NCBI GenBank assembly: GCA_945828315.1
Contig: CALZQA010000018.1
Location: forward strand, 1 to 38,100
Reading direction: 5' to 3'
DNA: 38,100 nt
DNA from: an uncultured bacterium
GTDB lineage: Bacteria; Bacillota; Clostridia; Lachnospirales; Lachnospiraceae
The notes under the pieces are model-generated. The model saw only the letters and a program-made list of their open reading frames with translations. It did no database searches and had not been told where the DNA came from. The position numbers and the translations under genes were made by a program. Shown here in pieces: positions 24,873 to 34,313 of the stretch; within the stretch, counting starts at the first letter, position 1, and every line of letters starts with the position of its first letter.

Positions 24873-26912
24873 ATGATAAAGCGTGGCGCAGATGTCGGCG
24901 TTGCATTATATCTGATGGCAGCGATCATATTCTTTATTGTTCCGATCCCTTCTTTTTTGCTGGATATCTTATTGATCTTCAACATATCAGTTGCACTGGT
25001 GATCCTGTTTAACTGCCTGTTTGTGCAGGAAGTACTGGATATGTCGTTTTTTCCGACATTACTCCTGTTTACAACAATTTTCCGTATTTCGCTGAATGTA
25101 TCGTCTACGCGACTGATCTTAAACAGCGGAAATCCCGGAAATGTAGTCCGGACTTTCGGACAGTTCGTCGGTGGAAACGATATGGTCATCGGTACGATCA
25201 TCTTTGTGATCCTTTTGATCGTACAGTTTGTTGTCATCAATAAAGGTTCTGAGCGTGTATCTGAGGTAACCGCACGATTTACATTGGATGCAATGCCCGG
25301 TAAGCAGATGGCCATCGATGCCGATCTGAATACGGGAGCTATCACAGATGAGGAAGCAAAAAAACGTCGTGAGAAGATCCAGCAGGAGAGCAGTTTCTTT
25401 GGAGCTATGGATGGTGCGACAAAGTATGTGAAAGGAGACGCGGCTGCAGGCCTGATCATTACCTTTGTCAATCTGATCGGTGGAACAATTATGGGCATGA
25501 CCAGACAGGGACTGGTCTTTCAGGATGCGCTGATGCAGTACGGTATCCTGACGATCGGTGACGGCCTGAGTTCGCAGATCCCTTCGCTGGCGATCTCTAT
25601 GGCGACCGGTATCCTTGTGACAAAAGCATCCAAGGAAGCGGATTTCGGACAGGTGCTCATCAGTCAGCTTTTCGGTATCCCTAAGGTACTGATCATGGTA
25701 GGTGCTGTGATCTGCTTTCTGGGAATCTTTACTCCTTTGAATCCGGTTCTCTGCATTGGCATGGGGGCAATCTTCCTCGTAGCAGGACTGAACATGAACA
25801 AGAGTATGAGTGTTGAAAAGATCGAGGAGGAGGCTGGCGCAGCAGAGACGGAGGCAGAGGAAATACGGAAGCCGGAAAACGTGGTCTCTCTTTTGTCTGT
25901 GGATCCAATCGAGCTGGAGTTTGGCTACGGTATTATTCCGCTGGCGGATGTCAATCAGGGCGGTGATTTGTTGGATCGTGTCGTTATGATCCGGCGTCAG
26001 ATCGCTCTGGAGCTTGGTACGGTCGTGCCGATCATTCGTTTGCGTGATAATATCCAGCTGAATCCGAACCAGTATATCATTAAGATTAAAGGAATTCAGG
26101 TCACAGAGGGAGAAATCCTGTTTGACCATTATATGGCGATGAATCCTGGTTATGTGGAGGAGGAGATCACCGGTATTCCTACGTTTGAGCCGTCCTTCCA
26201 TCTGCCGGCGATCTGGATCACGGAAAGTCAGCGCGAGCGCGCTGAGAGCCTCGGCTATACGGTCGTTGATCCGCCGTCTATTATTGCGACACATCTGACA
26301 GAGGTTATCCGGGAACATATTGCGGAACTGCTCACGAGACAGGATGTGCAGAATCTTATCGACAATGTCAAAGAAAACAATCCGGTGCTTGTGGACGAAC
26401 TTGTGCCGAAGCTGCTTGGTACCGGTGAGATTCAGAAGGTACTGCAGAACCTTCTGGCAGAAGGAATTTCCATCCGCGATCTGATCACTATTTTTGAGAC
26501 CCTGGCAGACCACGCGACAACGACAAGAGACACTGATGTACTCACAGAGTATGTCCGCCAGAGCCTGAAGCGCGCGATCTCAAATAAGTATTTTCCTGCC
26601 AACGAGGAGACAAGCGTCGTAACACTTGATCCGAAGATCGAGCAGGAGATCATGGGGGCTGTCAAGCAGACAGAGCAGGGTGCATACCTGACACTTGACC
26701 CCGAACGCACGCGTGCAATCATCGAGGCAACGGAAGCGGAGGTAAGCAAGCTGGAGAATCTCGGAAAGAGTGCGATCGTGGTGACTTCTCCGATCGTTCG
26801 TATGTATTATAAAAAATTGACCGAAGAATACTTGAAGGATTTGATCGTTGTGTCATATAATGAAATTGAATCTAATGTCGAATTACAATCTGTTGGGATG
26901 GTGACAGCATAA
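24873..26912 (+). CDS. flhA: Flagellar export protein FlhA
   Basis: Nonameric export channel protein driving proton-coupled secretion. It has 679 residues. The N-terminal half (about 1-310) is membrane-embedded with FRISLNVSSTRLILNSG and the FHIPEP region RFTLDAMPGKQMAIDADLN. The C-terminal half (about 325-679) is the cytoplasmic chaperone-docking domain. A clear AAAGGAGGG precedes the ATG. Its TAA stop overlaps flhF by 1 nt. A 464-residue open frame on the opposite strand is a shadow of this gene. Confidence 0.97.
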   Translation: MIKRGADVGVALYLMAAIIFFIVPIPSFLLDILLIFNISVALVILFNCLFVQEVLDMSFFPTLLLFTTIFRISLNVSSTRLILNSGNPGNVVRTFGQFVGGNDMVIGTIIFVILLIVQFVVINKGSERVSEVTARFTLDAMPGKQMAIDADLNTGAITDEEAKKRREKIQQESSFFGAMDGATKYVKGDAAAGLIITFVNLIGGTIMGMTRQGLVFQDALMQYGILTIGDGLSSQIPSLAISMATGILVTKASKEADFGQVLISQLFGIPKVLIMVGAVICFLGIFTPLNPVLCIGMGAIFLVAGLNMNKSMSVEKIEEEAGAAETEAEEIRKPENVVSLLSVDPIELEFGYGIIPLADVNQGGDLLDRVVMIRRQIALELGTVVPIIRLRDNIQLNPNQYIIKIKGIQVTEGEILFDHYMAMNPGYVEEEITGIPTFEPSFHLPAIWITESQRERAESLGYTVVDPPSIIATHLTEVIREHIAELLTRQDVQNLIDNVKENNPVLVDELVPKLLGTGEIQKVLQNLLAEGISIRDLITIFETLADHATTTRDTDVLTEYVRQSLKRAISNKYFPANEETSVVTLDPKIEQEIMGAVKQTEQGAYLTLDPERTRAIIEATEAEVSKLENLGKSAIVVTSPIVRMYYKKLTEEYLKDLIVVSYNEIESNVELQSVGMVTA

Positions 26913-28234
26913 TGACCATAAATAAATTTCAGGGAAAAACAGAAGAGGAAGCAATCGAAAAGGCAAAAAGTGAAATGGGACAGGGACTTGTCATCATGAA
27001 TGTCAGGGTTGTAAAGCCCAAGGGATTATTTGGCTTTTTAAAGACTCCCTACTATGAGGTGACAGCTGCCATGGAGGATAAAGAACAGTCCACCGTTGCG
27101 TCACATGCAACTACCGGAGTGCACAGGAGCATTGATCTTGCGGCAGATGAGCAGATCAATCTTCCGAAACCCGGCGCTGCCCAGCCGTCAGCTGTTCGTC
27201 AGGTGGTGCCGCCGGTTGAACCTATTTCCGAGGCTGCCCGGGCGGTGGGAGACATCCTGAATGCCCATGCGGCGCAACAGCAGCAGGCAGAGCCGGTAAA
27301 AACGTCCACGTTTACAGACACAGATGTGATCGAAGAACGCCTGGAGAACCTGCAGCAGTTTTTGGAGAAAAAGCTGACGGACGATGCTTCTTCCAAAGAG
27401 ACCGGAAAAGAAATGGAAGCAGTGATCTCGGAGGACGAAGAGAGCGTCAGGATCTTCCGCATGCTTTACCGGACACTGCTTGACAATGAGGTAGATGAGG
27501 TCTACATCAATCAGTTGTTAGACGATGTGATGAAGGTGGCGCGAAAGGGTTCAAGCATGGATTTTATCCTGTCACACGTATATCAGAAGATGATCTTGAA
27601 GTTTGGAAATCCCCATGTGATCACCTTGAAAGGGAAAAAACCTCAGATTGCTTTTTTTATCGGCCCGACCGGCGTCGGGAAAACCACGACGATTGCAAAG
27701 ATCGCTTCAAAGTTCAAAGTGGAACAGGGACAAAAAGTGGCATTTCTCACTGCAGATACATATCGGATTTCCGCAACAGAACAGCTGCGAACCTACGCAA
27801 ATATCCTGGATGCGCCGTTGACTGTAATCTATGCGCCGGAAGAGCTTCCGGCGGCAGTGAGCAAGTTGTCGGATCATGATCTGATCTTTGTGGATACTGC
27901 AGGTTTCTCACATAAAAATGAAGTGCAGCGTGAGGATACGAAAAAACTGCTGCAGATGCTCAGTTCGCAGTACCAGACGATCGTTTATCTTGTATTGTCG
28001 GCAACGACGAAATACCGGGATTTAAAAGAGATCTGTGATATGTATCGCAGCATATCCGATTATTCATTGATCTTTACCAAGCTGGACGAAACCAGCGCAT
28101 ATGGAAATCTGCTGAATATCAAGCTGTATGCAGATGCAGACATCTCCTACACGACAAACGGACAGAACGTGCCGGACGATATTGCGGTGTTCCAGTCGCA
28201 GGAGATTGTAAAGAAGTTGTTAGGAGGAGACTGA
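26912..28234 (+). CDS. flhF: Flagellar placement GTPase FlhF
   Basis: SRP-type GTPase that sets where flagella form; FlhG stimulates it. It has 440 residues with a basic B domain, a variable Gln/Ala/Val-rich stretch (about 65-140), the N domain, and a G domain with P-loop GPTGVGKTT at 251-259, DTAGFSHKN and FTKLDETSA. The ATG shares its A with the flhA TAA stop. flhG follows after 1 bp, so the pair is probably made together. Confidence 0.96.
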   Translation: MTINKFQGKTEEEAIEKAKSEMGQGLVIMNVRVVKPKGLFGFLKTPYYEVTAAMEDKEQSTVASHATTGVHRSIDLAADEQINLPKPGAAQPSAVRQVVPPVEPISEAARAVGDILNAHAAQQQQAEPVKTSTFTDTDVIEERLENLQQFLEKKLTDDASSKETGKEMEAVISEDEESVRIFRMLYRTLLDNEVDEVYINQLLDDVMKVARKGSSMDFILSHVYQKMILKFGNPHVITLKGKKPQIAFFIGPTGVGKTTTIAKIASKFKVEQGQKVAFLTADTYRISATEQLRTYANILDAPLTVIYAPEELPAAVSKLSDHDLIFVDTAGFSHKNEVQREDTKKLLQMLSSQYQTIVYLVLSATTKYRDLKEICDMYRSISDYSLIFTKLDETSAYGNLLNIKLYADADISYTTNGQNVPDDIAVFQSQEIVKKLLGGD

Positions 28235-28235
28235 T

Positions 28236-29111
28236 ATGGACCAGGCAACAGGGCTGCGCAATGTTGTAAAAATGCAGCATGCCGGCCAAACGCCGCAGGC
28301 GCGTGTGCTTACCATCACCAGCGGAAAAGGTGGTGTCGGAAAATCGAACACGGCAGTGAATCTGGCGGTGCAGCTGAGCAGGCTTGGAAAACGTGTGATC
28401 ATCTTTGATGCAGATATCGGACTTGCGAATGTGGAGGTCATGTTTGGTGCAATACCCAAGTATAACCTCAGTGATGTGATCTACAAGGGGATGTCCATGA
28501 GAGATATCATTACGAAAGGCCCAATGAATATCGGATTTATTTCAGGTGGTTCCGGTGTGGTCGGACTGAACAATCTTACAAGGGAACAGATCCTTGGTGT
28601 TGTGCAGAGACTTTCGGAGCTTGATTCACTGGCAGACATAGTTCTCATCGACACCGGTGCCGGTATTTCTGACAGTGTGATGGAGTTTGTGATCGCAAGC
28701 CCGGAGGTACTGTTGATCACGACACCTGAGCCGAGCTCGCTGACCGATTCTTATTCACTGATCAAAACCTTATACCGGAATCTGGATTTTAATTACAAGG
28801 ATACGGTCATCAATGTAATTGCCAATCGTGTGAATTCTGCAGCGGATGGGCAGGCCGTGTTTGACAAGCTCAGCTCGGTGGTTTCGCAGTTTTTGAACTG
28901 GAATATCAATTATCTCGGACTGGTTCCGCAGGATACCAATATTGAGAAAGCAGTGCGCCAGCAGCAGGTTGTCTCAATCTACGATCCACAGGCGCCGAGC
29001 GCGCAGGCATTTGCAAAGATCGCGGAGAGTCTGGTGAGTGGTGAAAATCGTTATTATGAGATCAGGGGCGGGTTTTCACGTATGATATACAACTTTTTGA
29101 ATCGAAAATAA
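28236..29111 (+). CDS. flhG: Flagellar number regulator FlhG (MinD-like ATPase)
   Basis: ParA/MinD-type ATPase that controls number and placement of flagella by acting on FlhF and the C-ring. It has 291 residues; the deviant Walker A motif SGKGGVGKSN begins at residue 29, followed by DADIGLANVEVMFG and VLIDTGAGIS. The C-terminus has an amphipathic, aromatic/basic stretch (GGFSRMIYNFLNRK) that may serve as membrane-targeting helix. Known as YlxH in B. subtilis, where it likewise follows flhF. Confidence 0.95.
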   Translation: MDQATGLRNVVKMQHAGQTPQARVLTITSGKGGVGKSNTAVNLAVQLSRLGKRVIIFDADIGLANVEVMFGAIPKYNLSDVIYKGMSMRDIITKGPMNIGFISGGSGVVGLNNLTREQILGVVQRLSELDSLADIVLIDTGAGISDSVMEFVIASPEVLLITTPEPSSLTDSYSLIKTLYRNLDFNYKDTVINVIANRVNSAADGQAVFDKLSSVVSQFLNWNINYLGLVPQDTNIEKAVRQQQVVSIYDPQAPSAQAFAKIAESLVSGENRYYEIRGGFSRMIYNFLNRK

Positions 29112-29138
29112 AAGTTTCGTGTAAGAGGATAGAGAAAT

Positions 29139-29882
29139 ATGATAACGGATTTATTACAGATAGGGAATAAAATAGACATTTGTTCACTGGATAAAGATGA
29201 TATCAGGCGTGCAGAGAACGGTAAAGTACCGATCCTGGTCAGCCAGCTGGAGGCAGTTGAGGATAATGGCGAGCTGATCGTTCACATGCCGGTATACAAG
29301 GGGAAGATTATCCTTCTTTCACTCGGTTCCCGTTATGAGATGATCTTTTATACGCGCAAGGGACTTTATCGGGGCGTTTGTCAGGTGACAGACCGCTACA
29401 AGGAAGACAATCTGTTTATGGTAAAGGTCGTGCTAAAATCCGGTCTGAACAAATTTCAGCGCCGCGAGTATTTCCGACTGGAGTGTATCCTGGGAATGCA
29501 GGCGTATGAACTGACACGTGAAGATGCTCTGCGGTTGGATGGAGCAGCTTTAGAAGATCATCTGAAAGATCCGGAGATGATCATGACAGAGTCGAATTCC
29601 GTGATCGTGGACATCAGCGGAGGAGGCATCCGGTTTATAGGCGAAAAGAAGTATGAGGAGGGTGATTGTCTGGCCGTTCGTACGGCACTCCAGAACGAAA
29701 ATATCGACCAGCCGCTTTTAGTTGTGGTGTCAATTGTGACCTGCAGAAAAGCAACACCAAATATGGAGCGGTATGAAACGCGTGCAGAGTTTTTACATCT
29801 CGGCTCAAAGCTGAGAGAGACGATCATTAAGTATATTTTTGATGAAGACCGAAAGATTCGCAAAAAGGAAATGGGCGTATAA
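29139..29882 (+). CDS. PilZ-domain c-di-GMP-binding protein (YcgR/DgrA-like)
   Basis: Probable brake or modulator of flagella that responds to cyclic di-GMP. In 247 residues an N-terminal YcgR-like domain (about 1-100) precedes a PilZ domain. The ligand motifs are intact: RREYFR at 108-113 and DISGGG at 158-163 (the D/N-x-S-x-x-G pattern). The gene lies between flhG and cheB, and its TAA stop abuts the cheB ATG without a gap. Being made with the motor genes argues for a motility role rather than polysaccharide control, but this is inference. Confidence 0.9.
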   Translation: MITDLLQIGNKIDICSLDKDDIRRAENGKVPILVSQLEAVEDNGELIVHMPVYKGKIILLSLGSRYEMIFYTRKGLYRGVCQVTDRYKEDNLFMVKVVLKSGLNKFQRREYFRLECILGMQAYELTREDALRLDGAALEDHLKDPEMIMTESNSVIVDISGGGIRFIGEKKYEEGDCLAVRTALQNENIDQPLLVVVSIVTCRKATPNMERYETRAEFLHLGSKLRETIIKYIFDEDRKIRKKEMGV

Positions 29883-30998
29883 ATGAAAAAAAATATTTTG
29901 GTTGTAGATGACTCTGCACTCATGAGGCGCGTCATCTGTGATATAATAAATTCAGACAATAGATTCCAGGCAATCGATACGTGCTGCGATGGTCTGCAGG
30001 CATATGAGAAATTGAAAATGAAGCGTTATGATGCAGTGCTTCTGGACGTGTATATGCCTCGCATGGATGGCTTGCAGCTGCTGGAACGCATACAAGCGGA
30101 ACATATCAACGCCACTGTGATCATGGTGAGCACACTTACGACAGAGGGTGCAAGCGTTACAGTGCGTGCGATGGAACTTGGTGCAGTTGATTTTGTCACA
30201 AAGCCGGAAAATATCATAGAGGCAAAAGGTCAGGATTTTCGTAAGCGTTTGATGGAAATGCTGCAGGCTGTGTTACATATTGATGAGATACAATCGCAGC
30301 TGCAGCCTCAGGCACGAACAGCAACACATGAGAGATCACGGATGACACCATCCGTGATGGTAGCACCAAAAGCGAACGATACACCGCGCAAGCGTATGCC
30401 TGCACCCCGTAAAGTGAACAATCGGATTGTTGCGCTTGCATGTTCGACCGGAGGACCGAAAGCACTGCATACGGTGTTGCCATCCCTCGATCCGGGAATG
30501 GATGCTCCTATGGTACTTGTACAGCATATGCCTACAGGTTTCACTAAATCTTTGGCAGACCGTTTAAATGAATTGAGCAAGGTGACTGTCAAGGAAGCAG
30601 AGGAAGGTGAAACGCTGGAGAAGGGTGTGGTTTATATTGCACCCGGCGGCAAACATCTGGAGGTCGTCTGTGGGGTGAACGGAAGTCATAAGGTACACCT
30701 GAATGATGCACCTGCCATCGGCGGTTTGAAGCCCTGCGCCAATATCATGTACCAGTCACTGAAGAACAGCCGATATGATGAGATCACTTGTGTGGTACTC
30801 ACCGGCATGGGTGCGGACGGCACGGCAGGGATTGAGGAACTTGACAAGAGCAAGCCGATCCATGTGATCGCTCAGAATGCACAGACGTGTGTTGTTTACG
30901 GTATGCCGCGCGCAGTTGCAGAAGCAGGTCTGGCAGACGAGGTCGTTCCGTTAGAATCGATTGCAAACACGATCATTAAGAATGTGGGGGTAAAATGA
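29883..30998 (+). CDS. cheB: Chemotaxis protein-glutamate methylesterase/deamidase CheB
   Basis: Removes methyl groups from chemoreceptors and deamidates glutamines, giving adaptation. It has 371 residues: a receiver domain with phosphoacceptor D55 (LLDVYMPRMDG), a linker at about 125-185, and the methylesterase domain with catalytic S188 (ACSTGGPKAL), H215 (VQHMP) and D312 (GMGADGTAGI). Its partner CheR is not in the window. The stop precedes the cheA ATG by 1 bp. Confidence 0.97.
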   Translation: MKKNILVVDDSALMRRVICDIINSDNRFQAIDTCCDGLQAYEKLKMKRYDAVLLDVYMPRMDGLQLLERIQAEHINATVIMVSTLTTEGASVTVRAMELGAVDFVTKPENIIEAKGQDFRKRLMEMLQAVLHIDEIQSQLQPQARTATHERSRMTPSVMVAPKANDTPRKRMPAPRKVNNRIVALACSTGGPKALHTVLPSLDPGMDAPMVLVQHMPTGFTKSLADRLNELSKVTVKEAEEGETLEKGVVYIAPGGKHLEVVCGVNGSHKVHLNDAPAIGGLKPCANIMYQSLKNSRYDEITCVVLTGMGADGTAGIEELDKSKPIHVIAQNAQTCVVYGMPRAVAEAGLADEVVPLESIANTIIKNVGVK

Positions 30999-30999
30999 A

Positions 31000-33117
31000 A
31001 TGGATGTAAGTCAGTATCTTGAGATTTTTATCGATGAGACCAGCGAACATATCCAGAGTTTGAGCGACAATATCATGGCGTTGGAGAGCGAGCCCGACAA
31101 CAAGGATGTGGTAAATGAGATCTTCCGTGCAGCCCATTCCCTGAAGGGAATGGCAGGTACCATGGGCTTTAAGCGTATGCAGCACATGACACATGACATG
31201 GAAAATGTATTCCAGGAGGTCCGTAATGACACGATCAAGGTCGACAGCGACATGATCGACCTGTTGTTCCAGTGTCTGGATGCGATCGAGGGTTATTTAG
31301 CGATCATCAAGGAGACTTCTGACGAGGGAACAAATGACAATGAGGCAATTATCCAGAAGCTGAATGGATTTTTAAAGAGTGCAGAGGATGCGTCTGCTGC
31401 AGAGGCTGCAGCGCCTGCGGAGGAAGCGAAAGCCGAGAGCACCCCTGCAGTGGGAGAAAAGAAATTCTTACAGCTGGATTTAGAGGAAAAGGATAAAAAG
31501 AAAATACGGGAGGCACTAGACGCCGGACAAAAGGTGTACGGAATGACCGTTTATATCTGCAAGGATTGTCTGTTGAAAGCAGCGCGTGCTTTTCTGGTGT
31601 TCAAGGCAGTGGAAGAATTTGCAGAGATCATTGTCTATGCGCCCAGCTCACAGGATATTGAGGATGAAAAATTTGAAAATGATTTCAGCATTTTCTTTAC
31701 GACAGAAGAGGCGTTGGACAAGATCGTAGCAGCGGCAAAATCTGTGTCTGAGATCGAGGATGCGACTGCAGATGCGATCACGGAAGAATTTTTGGAAGAT
31801 GCGGCTGCAGATATATCTGCACCTGCAGTTCAGGAAGCGGAGGAAGTGACTGATACAAGCACTGCTCCCGCAGCAGCACCCGCGTCAGCACCGGCTAAAC
31901 CGGCTTCATCCGGCAACAGTGCGGCAACACCGAAAAAACAGACCGGAAAGCCTGTGACCGGCCGTACGGTCCGTGTGGATATCGAAAAGCTGGATGCGCT
32001 GATGAATCAGGTCAGCGAGCTGATCATCGCAAAGAACTCGCTTGTTTCCCTTAGCGCGAACAATGGGGCGGGCATGCAGAACCAGACTTATCAGGAACAG
32101 ATTGAGTATCTGGAGCGCATCACGACAGGATTACATGAATCTGTCATGAAGGTTCGAATGGTTCCGATTGAGAGTGTTGTAAATAAATTTCCCCGCATGA
32201 TCCGTGATCTGTCCAGAAATCTGAACAAAAAGATGGAATTGATCATGACCGGTGAGGAGACTGAGTTGGATCGTACAGTTGTAGACCAGATCGGAGATCC
32301 GTTGCAGCACCTGTTGCGAAATTCCGCAGATCATGGTCTGGAGAGCGCTGAGGTTCGTAAGGAGCGCGGTAAGCCGGAGACCGGAACGATCACACTGAAT
32401 GCGTTTCAGGAAGGAAATAATGTTATCATTCAGGTTGGCGATGATGGTAACGGTATAGATACAGAGGCTGTAAAGGCAAAGGCAATCGAGCGCGGACTCG
32501 TATCGCCTGAGCAGGCAGAAAATCTGTCACAGAAGGAGATCATCGATTTCCTGTTCATGCCGAGTTTTTCCATGGCGAAGCAGATCACAGATATTTCAGG
32601 CCGTGGTGTGGGACTGGATGTCGTAAAGTCCAATATCGAAGCCCTTGGCGGAGATGTGGAGGTCAAGAGTGTATACGGTGAGGGATCTACATTTACGGTT
32701 CGTCTGCCGTTGACCCTGGCGATCATTCAGGCGCTGATGGTTATCATCGGAGATGAAAAGTATGCGATCTCGCTCGGTTCCATTGTAAGTATTGAGGACA
32801 TTCCGATCACGGATATCAAGTATGTGGAAGCAAAGGAAGTCATCAACATGCGTGGTACGGTCATCCCGATCATCCGCCTGAACCAGCTTTTGGATATCGC
32901 ACCCCCGGAAGAGGAGCAGGAAAGTCTGACGATCGTTATCATCTCCAAGGGAGACAAGCAGGTTGGTCTGGTGGTTGATGACCTGATGGGTCAGCAGGAG
33001 ATCGTTATTAAGTCACTTGGAAGTTTCATCGATAATTCTACCAAGATCATCAGCGGTGCTACCATCCTCGGAGATGGTGAGGTTGCTCTGATTCTTGATG
33101 TGAATACACTGATGTAA
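31000..33117 (+). CDS. cheA: Chemotaxis histidine kinase CheA
   Basis: Kinase coupling receptor state to CheY and CheB phosphorylation. The 705 residues show all five domains: Hpt with the phosphorylated H46 (AAHSLKGMAG), P2 (about 155-250), an Ala/Pro/Thr-rich linker, and dimerisation P3 from about 320. ATPase P4 follows (HLLRNSADHGLE near 437, DDGNGID, GRGVGLDVV), then the CheW-like P5 from about 570. The ATG lies 1 bp after cheB; a GGGGGT stretch within the cheB end serves as ribosome binding site. No missing active residue. Confidence 0.97.
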   Translation: MDVSQYLEIFIDETSEHIQSLSDNIMALESEPDNKDVVNEIFRAAHSLKGMAGTMGFKRMQHMTHDMENVFQEVRNDTIKVDSDMIDLLFQCLDAIEGYLAIIKETSDEGTNDNEAIIQKLNGFLKSAEDASAAEAAAPAEEAKAESTPAVGEKKFLQLDLEEKDKKKIREALDAGQKVYGMTVYICKDCLLKAARAFLVFKAVEEFAEIIVYAPSSQDIEDEKFENDFSIFFTTEEALDKIVAAAKSVSEIEDATADAITEEFLEDAAADISAPAVQEAEEVTDTSTAPAAAPASAPAKPASSGNSAATPKKQTGKPVTGRTVRVDIEKLDALMNQVSELIIAKNSLVSLSANNGAGMQNQTYQEQIEYLERITTGLHESVMKVRMVPIESVVNKFPRMIRDLSRNLNKKMELIMTGEETELDRTVVDQIGDPLQHLLRNSADHGLESAEVRKERGKPETGTITLNAFQEGNNVIIQVGDDGNGIDTEAVKAKAIERGLVSPEQAENLSQKEIIDFLFMPSFSMAKQITDISGRGVGLDVVKSNIEALGGDVEVKSVYGEGSTFTVRLPLTLAIIQALMVIIGDEKYAISLGSIVSIEDIPITDIKYVEAKEVINMRGTVIPIIRLNQLLDIAPPEEEQESLTIVIISKGDKQVGLVVDDLMGQQEIVIKSLGSFIDNSTKIISGATILGDGEVALILDVNTLM

Positions 33118-33132
33118 GGGGGAACGTAAAAG

Positions 33133-33594
33133 ATGGCAGCATATATTGAATCCAACGATGTGACAGAAGAAAAGAAACAGTTTATTGCTGTAAAACTCAG
33201 CAGTGAGATTTACGGTATCGATATCGGTTATGTAGACACGATCGTTCGTATGCAGAAGATCACCCGTGTGCCGAAAGCACAGAGTTATTTTAAGGGTGTC
33301 ATCAACCTTCGCGGTGAGATCGTGCCGGTCATGAGTATCCGCCTGAAAATGGGATTTGAAGATGACGTGTTTACAAATGCCAGCCGGATCATCATTTTAA
33401 AGATTGAGGATCAGGGAAAGCTGGGCGTGATCGTTGATGAGGTCAAAGAGGTCGTTAACCTCGGTGAGGATGAGATCGATAAACCCAGTCATGATGCAAA
33501 GGAGAACAAGCATTCATTTATCAATGGTATTGGAAAAAATGGTGATGAATTGATCTCTCTCTTCGATATCAATGCGATGACTGAAGAAAATTAA
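33133..33594 (+). CDS. cheW: Chemotaxis coupling protein CheW
   Basis: Adaptor linking chemoreceptors and CheA in the polar array. The 153-residue protein is a single CheW domain with YGIDIGYVDTIVRM, GVINLRGEIVPVMSIR and GVIVDEVKEVVNL. It starts 15 bp after cheA with AAGGGGGAA as ribosome binding site. A long perfect hairpin follows before cheC. Confidence 0.96.
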   Translation: MAAYIESNDVTEEKKQFIAVKLSSEIYGIDIGYVDTIVRMQKITRVPKAQSYFKGVINLRGEIVPVMSIRLKMGFEDDVFTNASRIIILKIEDQGKLGVIVDEVKEVVNLGEDEIDKPSHDAKENKHSFINGIGKNGDELISLFDINAMTEEN

Positions 33595-33603
33595 GAATAA
33601 AAA

Positions 33604-33640
33604 CGACAATAGATTGTCTGTTTCAGACAATCTATTGTTG
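33604..33640 (+). other. Perfect 15-bp intercistronic hairpin between cheW and cheC
   Basis: ACAATAGATTGTCTG (33606-33620) and CAGACAATCTATTGT (33624-33638) are exact complements around TTT, extended by a G-T and a C-G pair to 33604-33640. No U-tract follows (TGCTTCGC), so a simple intrinsic terminator is unlikely. A stability, processing or partial-termination element would set the ratio of CheW to the genes after it, including fliA. Confidence 0.75.
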
Positions 33641-33662
33641 CTTCGCTGAAAGGTATAATTTC

Positions 33663-34292
33663 ATGGGAAAATTTTCATTTGACAATGTAAATAGTATGTA
33701 TTTTGATGTGCTCAAGGAGCTTGGAAACATCGGTGCAGGCAATGCAACAACTGCGATAGCTACAATGCTTAATCTGACGATCGATATGAAGGTTCCCAAG
33801 GTGGAACTGAAAGCGGTAGAGGACCTTGGCAGTGCCATATGTCCAGAGGAGGAAACGATCGTAGGTATTTTTTTAGAGGTGCAGAATGATATCTCCGGAA
33901 GCATGATGTTTTTGCTGAAGCTGGATTCAGCGCATTATCTTGTCAATCGTCTGATGGGAGGCATGAACATGTCAGAGTCCCAGACGGGAGAATTCTCCGA
34001 GATGGAATTGTCTGCAATGAAGGAGATTGGAAATATCATTGCAGGTTCTTATTTGTCAGCATTGTCCACAATGACAAATCTGGTGATCACTCCGTCCATT
34101 CCTTATATTGCGGTTGACATGGCTGCGGCAATTCTCAGTGTGCCGGCGATCCAGTTTGGACAATTCGGCGACAATGCGTTGCTGATCGAGACAGAATTTG
34201 GCGATGACGTGATGATGGAAGGATATTTTATTTTACTTCCGGATGAGGATTCTTACGATAAGATTTTAGAGTCACTTGGAATTTCATTTTAA
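33663..34292 (+). CDS. cheC: CheY-P phosphatase CheC
   Basis: Dephosphorylates CheY and is stimulated by CheD. In 209 residues both phosphatase signatures are present, E19-N22 (ELGNIGAGNATTA) and E121-N124 (EIGNIIAGSYLSAL), so both active sites look intact. There is no C-terminal FliN domain, unlike FliY. The ATG follows GAAAGG after the hairpin. cheD follows by 21 bp. Confidence 0.96.
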   Translation: MGKFSFDNVNSMYFDVLKELGNIGAGNATTAIATMLNLTIDMKVPKVELKAVEDLGSAICPEEETIVGIFLEVQNDISGSMMFLLKLDSAHYLVNRLMGGMNMSESQTGEFSEMELSAMKEIGNIIAGSYLSALSTMTNLVITPSIPYIAVDMAAAILSVPAIQFGQFGDNALLIETEFGDDVMMEGYFILLPDEDSYDKILESLGISF

Positions 34293-34313
34293 AGGGGATA
34301 TCAGGAAGGTACA

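Noticed and set aside
25119-26513. 464-residue open frame on the minus strand
   Set aside because: Lies fully within flhA, has no recognisable domain and looks like a codon-bias shadow.
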